Positions 24,932-33,804 of a stretch of DNA of 64,000 nt are shown piece by piece. Every line of letters starts with the position of its first letter. The first letter of the stretch is position 1. This DNA is from Niastella koreensis GR20-10. GTDB lineage: Bacteria; Bacteroidota; Bacteroidia; Chitinophagales; Chitinophagaceae. Both the position numbers and the translations under genes were made by a program. Under the pieces are notes generated by a model. The model was not told the DNA's origin. It searched no databases and worked only from the letters and a program-made list of their open reading frames with translations. The stretch is from contig NC_016609.1 of assembly GCF_000246855.1 (NCBI RefSeq), positions 3,348,001 to 3,412,000 on the forward strand. The letters are read 5' to 3'.

Positions 24932-25501
24932 TTAAAAAAAATAAACTACCAACAGCGATGCATCCGAATTACCAATATTCCGTAACCTATGATGGGCGCG
25001 GCCATCAAAGAATAAGGTATCGCCGGCTTCCAGGGTAAATGTTTCTTTTTCTATCTCATACTCGACCCTGCCTTTCAATACATGTTTACATTCAAAGGCA
25101 TCGGTGCGGATCATTTGTTTTCTTCCGGCGCCTTTTTTTAATTCAAGCAATACAAAATCAACTGCCTGGGTAATGAGGCTTTTGGTCAATATACGTTTAT
25201 AGGAAAAACCTCTTACCGGTTCTTTTTCAAAGGCCTTTTCTTCGCCCTTGCGTATTATTAATACATGTCCATTGGTGAAATGATCATGCATATCATCAAA
25301 GAAGGTTTTTATGTCTTCATTCAACCCGTGTATTAAATTAAACAGTACGGGTAAAGAGGGAACAGTACGGTTGTTTTCGATCTGGGAGATCAATCCCTTG
25401 GTAACCCCTGCCCTGTTGGCCAGTTCTTCGAGCGTAATGTTTTTATCGTTTCGTTTCGATTTTATATGCTGACCGATCAGGAGAATTAAATCTTCGTGCA
25501 T
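24932..25501 (-). CDS. XRE-family regulator with C-terminal cupin domain
   Basis: The 189-residue product has an HTH_3 domain (residues ~8-65, ITLEELANRAGVTKGLISQI) and a cupin_2 domain (~110-189, HVLKGRVEYEIEKETFTLEA, then DGRAHHRLRNIGN). Cupin-XRE regulators such as PuuR sense small amino or alcohol metabolites and often repress catabolic genes beside them. It is the first gene, in transcription direction, of the phosphonate locus, 267 bp before susC, so it probably controls it. The inducer may be an aminophosphonate or a product such as glycine. The gap to susC carries a palindrome (24785-24810) that could be its operator. Confidence 0.9.
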   Translation of the reverse strand: MHEDLILLIGQHIKSKRNDKNITLEELANRAGVTKGLISQIENNRTVPSLPVLFNLIHGLNEDIKTFFDDMHDHFTNGHVLIIRKGEEKAFEKEPVRGFSYKRILTKSLITQAVDFVLLELKKGAGRKQMIRTDAFECKHVLKGRVEYEIEKETFTLEAGDTLFFDGRAHHRLRNIGNSDASLLVVYFF

Positions 25502-25691
25502 GGCTATACTTATAGAAAAGCAAGGTAATTGAAAACCCCTAAATTTAATAGTAACAATAAGTTATAATCATATTTAAATTAAATGACCTGCTTCCACCTT
25601 CAATAAATGTCTTTTGGTCACATATAATTAATACAGGGGTAAAAGTCACGTCACACCTGCTGATTACTTTCACCAGTAAAATAACCCGGGA

Positions 25692-26300
25692 ATGTATTTT
25701 TTCGACTGGCTCGACCATATTGACAAGATTGCTTTTACTTTCATTCACAAAGACATGAGCACCCGCTGGCTCGATTACCTCATGTTGTTGCTGCGCAATC
25801 AATACACCTGGATTCCCCTGTACGTTTTCATGCTTTACTGGACATATAAGCTTGACCGGCCTACCGGTTTAAAGTTTATTTGTTTAACACTGCTATGTTT
25901 TGCCATTACTGATTTTACCAGTAGTAGCATTCTTAAATATCATTTTGAACGGTTACGTCCCTGTTACGATGAGGACATGACCACTGTAGTCCGCGGTATT
26001 ATTGGTTGTGGTGGAAAATATTCCTTCCCCTCTTCGCATGCTTCCAACCATTTTGGGTTGGCTACATTCTGGTACTTTACCATCTTTCATATTAAGCAAC
26101 AAAAATGGCACTGGCTGTGGTTTTGGGCATTTGCCATCTGCTATGCCCAGGTATATGTTGGTAAACATTTTCCGTTTGATATAGTTGGCGGCGCGGTACT
26201 GGGTATTTTTACCGGTTTGTGTATGTTTAAATTATTTGAAGCCTGGGTAAAACGCGATTACAATAAGTATTTAAAAAATCCTTCCTTAAGTTTGCCTTAG
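25692..26300 (+). CDS. PAP2-family membrane phosphatase
   Basis: The 202-residue product has several membrane helices and the three phosphatase motifs: KYHFERLRP (~residue 78), PSSHASN (~115) and the Q-YVGKHFPFDIVGG block (~150). PAP2 enzymes remove phosphate from lipids such as undecaprenyl pyrophosphate or lipid A. The following gene is a GT39-type glycosyltransferase 15 bp downstream, so the two are probably one transcript and may modify lipid A or a lipid-linked glycan. It diverges from the XRE-cupin gene. Confidence 0.9.
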   Translation: MYFFDWLDHIDKIAFTFIHKDMSTRWLDYLMLLLRNQYTWIPLYVFMLYWTYKLDRPTGLKFICLTLLCFAITDFTSSSILKYHFERLRPCYDEDMTTVVRGIIGCGGKYSFPSSHASNHFGLATFWYFTIFHIKQQKWHWLWFWAFAICYAQVYVGKHFPFDIVGGAVLGIFTGLCMFKLFEAWVKRDYNKYLKNPSLSLP

Positions 26301-26315
26301 CTTTTAAAATTTACT

Positions 26316-28016
26316 ATGATCTTTTCACAATCTCCTGAGCTGGAAAAAAAGTCCGCATATCCTATTGATACCTGGTTCATCTGGTTAACTGTTATTGGCA
26401 TCCTCGTTAATGCCAGTGGTTTGTTTTTACCTATACTTGAACCGGATGGCGCCTTATATGCCACCATTGCCAAAAACATGGCTCAAAGCGGCGACTTTGT
26501 AAAACTGATGATGGAAGGCAATGACTGGCTCGATAAACCACATTTTCCTTTCTGGATAACCGCACTTAGCTTCAAAATATTTGGCATTAATTCGTTTGCT
26601 TATAAATTACCCGGTTTATTATTCTGGCTGGCAGGTATTTATTATACCTATGCGTTCGCCAATAAATTATACAATAAGCAAACTGCTCAATGGGCCGTGC
26701 TGATTTACCTTTCCGTTGAGCATTTGATCCTCTCCAACAACGACGTTCGGGCTGAACCATTTTTAACCGGATTGATGATCGGCGCCGCCTATTATTATTA
26801 CCTGGCTTATCGCGACAATAAATTCAAAAATTACATTGCCGGTTCGCTGTTGCTGGCATTTGCTATAATGACCAAGGGGATCTTTATCGGCTGTATGGTT
26901 TTGGCCGGTTTTGTTATTGAATGGATCATTAAAAAAGACTGGAAACAATTTCTCAATTATCGATGGTGGCTGAGCATAGTAATGATGTTGATCTTTATAC
27001 TGCCTGAATTGATCACCCTCTATCTTCAGTTTGACCAACACCCCGAAAAACTGGTTTTCGGTCAGCACCATGTTTCCGGTGTTCGCTTCTTTTTCTGGGA
27101 CAGCCAGTTTGGCCGCTTTTTTAACAACGGCCCTATTAAAGGCTCCGGCGATAAATTCTTCTTTTTTCATACCCTGTTATGGGCTTTTCTTCCCTGGTCA
27201 ATCATCCTGTACCTGCTAGTGGGCTCGTACCTGAAAAACTACAAAGCCATATTTTCAATAACCGGGAATTATATCTGTAGCGGTATTTCGCTGGCGGGGT
27301 TCCTGGTATTTTCGTTATCCCGTTTTCAGCTGCCACACTATACCAATATCCTGTATCCGTTTTTTGCCATTGTAGTGGCCAACTGGCTGCTGAACCTGAA
27401 GCACGAAGGGTTATTGAAAGCGATCAGGTATAGTCAGAATACCCTATATTACTTACTTTTTGCGGCCTGTACCGGTTTAATTTTCCTGGTGGGACTTCCT
27501 TACCAGGTTCCTGCTATTATAATCCTGGCGCTTTTGGCGTTTGCCGGCATCCGCCTTTTTCCCGGTAAATCGCTGCAGCACGTATTAACCAGGTCTTTTG
27601 CTGTGATCATGGTGGTGAACCTGTTTTTGAACTCCTTGTTCTACCCCACCCTATTTAAATACCAGTGTGGCAATGCGGTGGCCGCCAGCTTTAATGAGCA
27701 ACGCCTGCAGCATATTTATATGTTTAGCAATGTATCGTCGGAATATGCATTCCAGTTCTATTATAAAGGAACCATTCATACCATTGATCCGCAGCAGCTG
27801 GATACGCTGAAAAACAATATTGTGGTATATACTTCGCTGGAGAAAGTAAATGCATTACAAAGGATGGGTTACCAGGTGCAGGTGGTTGAACAGTTTCCCC
27901 ATTTTCACATCAGCCAGGTTACAGGCAACTTCCTGAATTACAAAAAGCGGGAGGAGGTGGTTGAGCAGTATGTGATCGCCACTGTACAACCTGGTCTGTT
28001 AGCCAAGCGTTCATAA
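26316..28016 (+). CDS. GT39/ArnT-like membrane glycosyltransferase
   Basis: The 566-residue product has about a dozen membrane helices and the first-loop acidic motif (LEPDGALYATIAKNM, residues ~38-52) of the ArnT/PMT (GT-C) fold, with a later DKPHFPFWI contact typical of ArnT-like enzymes. It should transfer a sugar from a polyprenyl-phosphate carrier to a lipid or glycan on the periplasmic face. The C-terminal periplasmic part (~440-566) is soluble. The gene follows the PAP2 phosphatase. The stop overlaps the tail of the convergent esterase gene by 6 bp. Confidence 0.88.
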   Translation: MIFSQSPELEKKSAYPIDTWFIWLTVIGILVNASGLFLPILEPDGALYATIAKNMAQSGDFVKLMMEGNDWLDKPHFPFWITALSFKIFGINSFAYKLPGLLFWLAGIYYTYAFANKLYNKQTAQWAVLIYLSVEHLILSNNDVRAEPFLTGLMIGAAYYYYLAYRDNKFKNYIAGSLLLAFAIMTKGIFIGCMVLAGFVIEWIIKKDWKQFLNYRWWLSIVMMLIFILPELITLYLQFDQHPEKLVFGQHHVSGVRFFFWDSQFGRFFNNGPIKGSGDKFFFFHTLLWAFLPWSIILYLLVGSYLKNYKAIFSITGNYICSGISLAGFLVFSLSRFQLPHYTNILYPFFAIVVANWLLNLKHEGLLKAIRYSQNTLYYLLFAACTGLIFLVGLPYQVPAIIILALLAFAGIRLFPGKSLQHVLTRSFAVIMVVNLFLNSLFYPTLFKYQCGNAVAASFNEQRLQHIYMFSNVSSEYAFQFYYKGTIHTIDPQQLDTLKNNIVVYTSLEKVNALQRMGYQVQVVEQFPHFHISQVTGNFLNYKKREEVVEQYVIATVQPGLLAKRS

Positions 28017-28736
28017 ATACAAACGGACCATTTTTCGCCAGTGATACGGCCGGTGAGCCTCATCATCCCATACGTACAGGGCATGAGGAATGTCTTTACT
28101 GGTAAGTACGGCACTCAGGTGTAAATTATTTTCATAAAAGGGATCTTCCTTACCCACCACCATACTGATAGACATTTTGCGGATCTTTTCCAGCAGTGTT
28201 ACGTCGGTTAAATTGGGCATATACATGCTTGGCATGTTGTAATAGATCTTCTCATCAATATACCCGTTAAACAGATCGGGGAATGTTTGTGCCGATAAAG
28301 TGAGGTCGAAGCGGGCGCTCATGGACACTACTTTATTAAAATATTCGGGGTACCTGAAGGCGATGTTCATGGCATGATACCCGCCTAAACTACAACCGGC
28401 CGCTGTAAGGGAGGTGAATTTGGGTCTGAACATAATGAGGGGCAATACCTCCTGCAAAATATAGTGCTCGTACTGCAGGTGGCGGGCTATTTTTTCGCTG
28501 GGTTGAATGGGGGCATAAAAACTTTCAATATCTACACTGTCTACACAAAACAATTGCAGCTCCCCCTGTTCAATCTTATCCCGCAGGGCCTCCACAATTT
28601 TCCAGTTCTCATAATCATAAAACCGGGCGGTGCGGGTTGGAAAAAAAAGCACTGAGGCACCGGCATGACCGAAAACAAGCAGTTCCATGTGCCTGTATAA
28701 CGAGGGGCTAAACCACTTATAATACTTTCGCGTCAT
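28011..28736 (-). CDS. Esterase family alpha/beta hydrolase
   Basis: The 241-residue cytosolic-looking product has the nucleophile elbow GCSLGGYHAMNIAFRYP (~residues 114-130), a later VVGKEDPFYENN (Asp) and a C-terminal DEAHRPYHW (His), which gives the usual Ser-Asp-His triad. It resembles the putative esterase (PF00756) family that includes esterase D and mycolyltransferase-like proteins. The N-terminal Y-R--ELLVFGHAG block is typical of the small Bacteroidota members. The substrate is unknown. Confidence 0.8.
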   Translation of the reverse strand: MTRKYYKWFSPSLYRHMELLVFGHAGASVLFFPTRTARFYDYENWKIVEALRDKIEQGELQLFCVDSVDIESFYAPIQPSEKIARHLQYEHYILQEVLPLIMFRPKFTSLTAAGCSLGGYHAMNIAFRYPEYFNKVVSMSARFDLTLSAQTFPDLFNGYIDEKIYYNMPSMYMPNLTDVTLLEKIRKMSISMVVGKEDPFYENNLHLSAVLTSKDIPHALYVWDDEAHRPYHWRKMVRLYL

Positions 28737-28786
28737 TACTTATTCAAAAGACAGATAATTTCAGTAAAAAAACAGTGACATGCCTG

Positions 28787-29392
28787 TTATGAAATTTTGA
28801 AGATTGTTTCAAAGTGCTGCGACACTGCATCTTTCCATATAAGATACCCCTTTCTGCTTAAATGTAAACCATCTGCATCATACAAATCTTTTGCAGGCAG
28901 TCCGTTGGCATCCAGCATGCGATCAAATACGTCGAGGTAATAATATTTACCATTGCTTTTATCTATTTCTGCTTTGATGAGCTGATTGGCGTATCGCACC
29001 GTTTTTGCCAGGCTCCAGCGGGTAATGCTGGGTTTTATAGAAATGTAGGTCATGCGCACATGAGGGAAACGCCTTTCCAGGCAGGCCAGCATCTGGCAGA
29101 AGAAAATATACACTTCTTCGGGCGTACGGCCATCGCCCAGGTCGTTTTCACCCGCATAAATAACTATATGCCGGGGTGAATAGGATTCCATAATCCGGTC
29201 AAAGAACCAAACACAGGCAGCCAGGGTGGAACCGCCAAATCCCAGGTTAATGGGGCGAAGTGGTTTAAGGTCTTCGTACATATCTGCCCACAATCTTATG
29301 GAGGAACTGCCATAAAAAATAGTTTCGGGAGTGTATGGTAAAGTTCCTTTTAATGCTTCCAGTTTTTTAACGTCGTTTTCGTACCAGGTCAT
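28787..29392 (-). CDS. SGNH/GDSL-family hydrolase
   Basis: The 201-residue product has the SGNH blocks: FYGSSSIRLW (Ser, residues ~27-36), NLGFGGSTL (Gly), IYAGENDLGDG (Asn) and DADGLHLSRKGY (Asp and His, ~177-188). No signal peptide is seen. Members act as lipases, acetyl esterases or platelet-activating-factor-acetylhydrolase-like enzymes. It shares a strand with the esterase gene (50 bp gap), so the two may form a small operon of hydrolases divergent from the second PAP2 gene. Confidence 0.88.
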   Translation of the reverse strand: MTWYENDVKKLEALKGTLPYTPETIFYGSSSIRLWADMYEDLKPLRPINLGFGGSTLAACVWFFDRIMESYSPRHIVIYAGENDLGDGRTPEEVYIFFCQMLACLERRFPHVRMTYISIKPSITRWSLAKTVRYANQLIKAEIDKSNGKYYYLDVFDRMLDANGLPAKDLYDADGLHLSRKGYLIWKDAVSQHFETIFKIS

Positions 29393-29432
29393 GTGATTGA
29401 ATTACTTATAATAGGTAGCCCCTTGGGACCAC

Positions 29433-29454
29433 GTAAATTTCGCGTCGAAATTAC
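29433..29454. promoter_or_regulatory. Palindrome in the divergent promoter region
   Basis: GTAAATTTCG-CGT-CGAAATTAC is a near-perfect inverted repeat (one extra base in one arm) in the 156-bp gap between the divergent SGNH hydrolase and PAP2 genes. It could be an operator. Confidence 0.4.
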
Positions 29455-29548
29455 AGTAATTACCAATCGCATGCCACAGGTTCTCCACAATGTGCGTAAC
29501 ATACTGATAACGTTGCTGTAACATTAAGGTAGCACGCCCGGGATAAAT

Positions 29549-30211
29549 TTGTCAAAAAGCGTGAAGCAATTTATCCGAATAATAAAAGCTGATCCTGGGT
29601 ACTGGGGTGTTTTGTTGATCGTTTTCACCATAAGCGGAATCTGTCTTTCTGTTTTTTCTGCCAGGCAGATTTTTTTCAGTTTGAATTCAATCCATACGCT
29701 ATACCTGGATACATTTTTTCAGAATTACACTTTATTGGGCGATGGAGTGGTTTCCATCGCCATTTTTTTAATGCTGTTACTGGCAGAAAGATGGTCTTTA
29801 GCCGTGCAGGTGCTCACTGCTTACCTGTTTTCAGGTATAGTTTCGCAGATCCTGAAAAAGGCATTTCATGCGCCCCGGCCGCACGCAATTATTTCAAATG
29901 CCGAGTACCCGCATTTTATTGAGGGTATTACCAATACGGGAATGAACAGTTTTCCTTCGGGTCACACGACTTCTGTTTTTGCCCTTGCCACCATACTTGC
30001 GTTGAACGCAACCGATAAACGTTTTTCTATCATTTACATCATCACCGCTATTATTACCGGGTATTCACGCATCTACCTGGGCCAGCATTTCCTTGCCGAT
30101 GTTACAGCCGGCGCTTTAATTGGTACTTTTTCGGGGCTGCTGGTATACTGGTATTTGCGCCAGGTGAAAATTGAATGGGTGAGCGTGAGAAATGAGCCCA
30201 CTTTGATCTAA
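29549..30211 (+). CDS. PAP2-family membrane phosphatase (second copy)
   Basis: The 220-residue product has five to six helices and the motifs KKAFHAPRP (~residue 108), SFPSGHTTSVFALAT (~130) and SRIYLGQHFLADVTAG (~175). It is a lipid phosphatase such as an undecaprenyl-pyrophosphate or lipid A phosphatase, and is distinct from the PAP2 at 25692-26300, being of the more classical PSGH type. It begins a three-gene run with a flippase-like protein and another GT39 enzyme; gaps are 16 bp and a 20-bp overlap. The start at 29549 opens with TTG; a later start is possible. Confidence 0.85.
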   Translation: MSKSVKQFIRIIKADPGYWGVLLIVFTISGICLSVFSARQIFFSLNSIHTLYLDTFFQNYTLLGDGVVSIAIFLMLLLAERWSLAVQVLTAYLFSGIVSQILKKAFHAPRPHAIISNAEYPHFIEGITNTGMNSFPSGHTTSVFALATILALNATDKRFSIIYIITAIITGYSRIYLGQHFLADVTAGALIGTFSGLLVYWYLRQVKIEWVSVRNEPTLI

Positions 30212-30227
30212 TATTAAACCGAGCTAC

Positions 30228-31151
30228 ATGATCCTTACGTTCCGAATGCCATCTGAGAAGGTGAAAAAATGGTTGAAACTATTAATCAAGATCATAATCA
30301 CGGTATTGTGCATCTGGTATATCTCAAATAAGATTGATTTGAAGAAGTTGGCGGAGGTGCTTGTGCTGTCCAATCCATTATGGATCGCAGCGTCTGTCGG
30401 CGCCTTTATATTCTCCAAAATGTTGTCATCCCTGAGGCTGAATGTATATTTCCGTAATATCGATATTCACCTGCCCGAATGGACAAACATCCGGTTATAC
30501 TGGCTGGCCATGTTCTATAACCTGTTCCTGCCTGGTTCTATCAGCGGAGACGCTTATAAAGTAGTACGGCTTACCAGGGATTATAATGTGGCCTATAAAA
30601 AAACCACGGCTGCCGTGCTGCTCGACCGCTTCAGTGGTTTGCTGGCGTTGGGAATATTGCTGGGCATCTTCTGGATAATTGCTTTTAAAGGCGGTTACTA
30701 TAGTGTTTGGCTGATGACCGGCATCTTATTGGGTATTCCTGTTTTCTACTTCCTGATAAAAATATTCTTTCCCTATTTTCTGGCAGGCTTTTTCCCTACG
30801 TTTGGCTGGGGGGGTGCCGTACAGATCTTCCAGGTGGTATGTATGTATTGTATTTTACAGGCGTTACATATACAAACCCACACCGGAAATTATATGCTCA
30901 TCTTTTTAATTTCGTCGGTAGTGGCGGTATTGCCTTTTACTATTGGCGGATTAGGCGCCCGCGAAGTAGTATTTTTATGGGGCGCGCATATTTTCGGTCT
31001 CGATCATACTGTATCGGTAATGGCCAGCCTCTTATTCTATGGCGCTACTGTAGCATCTTCCCTCCCCGGACTACCATTTATCTTTATAGATCCTTTAAAA
31101 ACCACCACGGCAAAACCTGCACCACAAACCTATGCTACAACAATGGAATAA
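30228..31151 (+). CDS. Flippase-like membrane protein (lysylphosphatidylglycerol synthase TM domain family)
   Basis: The 307-residue protein has about eight helices and the UPF0104/LPG_synthase_TM pattern (LPGSISGDAYKVVRL ~102-116, LLDRFSGLLALG ~130, LPFTIGGLGAREVVFLWG ~230). Related proteins move lipid-linked sugars or phospholipids between leaflets. It overlaps the following glycosyltransferase gene by 20 bp, so translation of the two is probably coupled. With that enzyme it would supply lipid-linked substrate or move the product across the membrane. Confidence 0.85.
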   Translation: MILTFRMPSEKVKKWLKLLIKIIITVLCIWYISNKIDLKKLAEVLVLSNPLWIAASVGAFIFSKMLSSLRLNVYFRNIDIHLPEWTNIRLYWLAMFYNLFLPGSISGDAYKVVRLTRDYNVAYKKTTAAVLLDRFSGLLALGILLGIFWIIAFKGGYYSVWLMTGILLGIPVFYFLIKIFFPYFLAGFFPTFGWGGAVQIFQVVCMYCILQALHIQTHTGNYMLIFLISSVVAVLPFTIGGLGAREVVFLWGAHIFGLDHTVSVMASLLFYGATVASSLPGLPFIFIDPLKTTTAKPAPQTYATTME

Positions 31152-32715
31152 TGTTCTTTTGCAGCTACGAACAAACAAAATAACCTGGCTATTTATAATT
31201 GCGGCCCTTTTATTATTTACCGGTATAGGCGCTACGCCCATGTATATCCTGGATGAAGCCCGTAATGCCCAGGCCGCCCGGGAAATGATGGAACGTCATG
31301 ACCTGATAGTTCCCACTTTTAATGGTGAATTGCGCGCCCATAAACCACCACTGCATTATTATTTTATGCAGCTGGCCTATCATGCCTTCGGGATGAATGC
31401 TTTTGCCGCCCGCTTTTTTTCGGCCCTGTTTGGTTGGTTAACAATCTGGATCACCTGGTATTTTACCCGGCGCTTTGTAAGTTATGGTACGGCCATCTGG
31501 TCGGTAGCCGTGTTGTTGGTGAGCACCCATTTTTTGTTTGAATTCCGCATGTCGGTGCCCGACCCTTACCTTATTTTTTTTATAACGGCGGGGATATTTT
31601 GTTTTTATGCCTATGCCCGGGAACGAAAATTAAAATGGCTGATCTGTTCTGCAATAGCCGCCGCCCTGGCCACGCTGGCCAAGGGGCCGGTAGCCCTGGC
31701 GCTAACCGGTGCCGTGCTGGTATGGTGGGCGCTGTCGCAAAAGAAATATGACCTGTTGTTCTCGTGGAAAATGATCCTGTATTTTGCAGTTATTGTTCTT
31801 GTTGCACTGCCCTGGTATGCACTTGTTCACCAGGCTTCCAACGGTGAATTTACCCGCCTTTTTTTCTTTGAACACAACTTCAATCGCTTTGGCGAACCCA
31901 TGGAAGGCCACGGCGGTTTGTTTATATTGGTGCCGGCGTTTGTACTGCTGGGTTTATTACCCATTTCAGTTTTCATTGGCGAAGTGGCTAAAAAAACAAA
32001 GCCGTTCCATACCACTCCCTTCATTCGGATGAGTATGTATGTAACCGTTGTATTTATTGCTTTCTTCAGCATCTCTGGCACCAAACTACCTAATTACCCA
32101 ATGCCCTGCTACCCGTTTGTAGCCATCCTGCTGGGCTATTTCATCAATAAAGTAATTACAGGGCAAAGCCAGGTTAAACAGTATCCCTTCTGGCTGTTAC
32201 TGGTGTTGAACGTGTTGCTGTTAACAGCAGCCTGGATTGGGCTGGGAATGGAAACCGCCACCCAACCGTTTCGTGGCTGGGCCCTGTTGTTTATCATCCC
32301 GGTTGTTACAGCCGCTGCCAGTTGGTGGTTCTTTAAAAAAGAAGGATTGAAAAAAGCGATGCATGCGATCATTGCCGGTTATTCGGTTTTTAACCTGCTG
32401 TTCCTGGCCATTGGTTACCCGGCGGTTTACAAACACAACCCCGTAACTAAAACCCTGCCCCTGTTACATGCCAATGAACAGGTGTATTCGTATAAAATAT
32501 ACAATCCGGCGTTTAATTTTTATCTGAATAAACCCATCCGGGTGTTGGATGATGCAGCGGCGGTAACCCGCATCCTGAAAGATAATCCGCAGGCCATTAT
32601 CATCTCCCGCGAAAGTCTTTTATCTGAACTGGAAACCGTGCCTTTTAAACTGCTGGCAAAAGAACGCGACCTGTTTGAAACGGCCACCACGGTGCTAATT
32701 ACCGCCAAACGCTAA
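31132..32715 (+). CDS. GT39/ArnT-like membrane glycosyltransferase (second copy)
   Basis: The 527-residue product is a GT-C fold enzyme with the first-loop ILDEARNAQAAREMM (acidic Asp-Glu, residues ~38-52), then LRAHKPPLHYYFM, and many helices. It is a paralogue of the enzyme at 26316-28016 but closer to classical ArnT/PMT_2. The donor is likely a polyprenyl-phosphate sugar, and the acceptor lipid A or another envelope lipid. The last codons (TAKR and the TAA stop) lie in the first unit of an AACGCTAAACGC repeat array (32706-32858), so the present C-terminus may have been set by the repeat. Confidence 0.88.
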   Translation: MLQQWNNVLLQLRTNKITWLFIIAALLLFTGIGATPMYILDEARNAQAAREMMERHDLIVPTFNGELRAHKPPLHYYFMQLAYHAFGMNAFAARFFSALFGWLTIWITWYFTRRFVSYGTAIWSVAVLLVSTHFLFEFRMSVPDPYLIFFITAGIFCFYAYARERKLKWLICSAIAAALATLAKGPVALALTGAVLVWWALSQKKYDLLFSWKMILYFAVIVLVALPWYALVHQASNGEFTRLFFFEHNFNRFGEPMEGHGGLFILVPAFVLLGLLPISVFIGEVAKKTKPFHTTPFIRMSMYVTVVFIAFFSISGTKLPNYPMPCYPFVAILLGYFINKVITGQSQVKQYPFWLLLVLNVLLLTAAWIGLGMETATQPFRGWALLFIIPVVTAAASWWFFKKEGLKKAMHAIIAGYSVFNLLFLAIGYPAVYKHNPVTKTLPLLHANEQVYSYKIYNPAFNFYLNKPIRVLDDAAAVTRILKDNPQAIIISRESLLSELETVPFKLLAKERDLFETATTVLITAKR

Positions 32716-32858
32716 ACGCGGAAAACGCTGAACGCTCAATGCTTAAGACTTAACGCAAAAACCCGCGGGTTGAACATTCTTATAATATTCATTAGCCCTT
32801 ATTTCAAACGCGGTTGCCTTGTGCCTCCGGCTTTCAGCGTTGAGCGTTCTGCCTTCCG
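32706..32858. repeat. Inverted array of 9-bp AACGC-type units (copy 2)
   Basis: AACGCTAAACGCGGAAAACG and AACGCTGAACGCTCAATGC (32707-32742) are followed about 90 bp later by CTTTCAGCGTTGAGCGTTC (32831-32849) in opposite sense. The stop of the glycosyltransferase gene lies in the first unit. The 335-bp gap up to the sigma gene holds this array and a weak TGCTTTT-ACT-AAAAGCA hairpin, and nothing else recognised. Confidence 0.7.
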
Positions 32859-33050
32859 TATTAAAAATAAAATAATACGAACAACCGTTTGCATATGAAT
32901 GTTTTATTTATTAAACTTGCGTCGCTAAAACCTTATTCTCCCCTCTCCTAAAGTTCGTGTAATTCTTCCCACTGAAGGTATAGTGCTTTTACTAAAAGCA
33001 TAACTTTCGGTTACCGTTCTTTTCCCCCTAAACAGGTAATCCTAAAATGA

Positions 33051-33659
33051 ATGCCAATGCATATCACGAACGATCTTCTCATCAGGTTAAATAATAACGA
33101 GCCGGCTGCGCATGCTGAATTATTCAAAGCAACTTTCGCAGACCTTACGGTTTTCGTTCACCGCATGATCGATAATGAAGACGAGTCGGAAGATATAGCT
33201 ATCTCAGCTATTACAAGATTATTGGGCAAAAAGCTCACTTTCAGTGCCGTTGAGCAATTAAAAGCCTATCTCTATATTTCCGTGCGCAACGGCGCCCTTA
33301 ACTATTTAAGAGCGGCGCAAAAAGACGATCCCTTCCGTAAACAACTACAGGACGACCTGCCCATTGCAGAAGATCCGGGTATTAATAAGAAGTATGAAAT
33401 GGACCATATGCGCAAACTGATAGAGGCCGGATTGGGCAAGCTGGAAAAACAATGTGCGGCCGTTATCAGGCTAACGATGCAGAATATGGCTCCTGACGAA
33501 ATAGCTAAAACTCTGAATATTAGTCCCAACCAGGTATATACGCAAAAGTCGAAAGGCATTTCGCGGTTGCGGGAGTTCATAGAACAGAACGGGGGCAAGT
33601 ACGGTATCCCCGTCGTAATTATCCTGTTAATGATCCTTTGTAAAATCTATTTTGGGTAA
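33051..33659 (+). CDS. ECF sigma factor (second)
   Basis: The 202-residue product has region 2 (residues ~10-95, HRMIDNEDESEDIAISAITR, then AYLYISVRNGALNYLR) and region 4 (~125-180, LEKQCAAVIRLTMQNMAPDE, then QVYTQKSKGISRLR). It ends in a hydrophobic tail (VVIILLMILCKIYFG). It begins a plus-strand unit with fecR, susC and susD and should be their dedicated activator. The first ATG at 33051 and a second in-frame ATG at 33057 are both possible. An out-of-frame ATG at 33047 gives only a 15-codon frame and is not credible as a gene. Confidence 0.92.
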   Translation: MPMHITNDLLIRLNNNEPAAHAELFKATFADLTVFVHRMIDNEDESEDIAISAITRLLGKKLTFSAVEQLKAYLYISVRNGALNYLRAAQKDDPFRKQLQDDLPIAEDPGINKKYEMDHMRKLIEAGLGKLEKQCAAVIRLTMQNMAPDEIAKTLNISPNQVYTQKSKGISRLREFIEQNGGKYGIPVVIILLMILCKIYFG

Positions 33660-33804
33660 TAATAAAAAAATGTTCCACAATTTCTTAATGTTCAGCTTGT
33701 GTTTGTTGTTTTATAATAGAGAGAAGAAAACACGCTGATTTTTAGGGGAAAGCAACGAACATTTTATTAAACCTTATTACCAATCAACCTTACAAATCGA
33801 ACAC

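Noticed and set aside
33047-33094. Upstream 15-codon reading frame overlapping the sigma factor start
   Set aside because: It is very short, has no residue pattern, and no structure suggests translational control.
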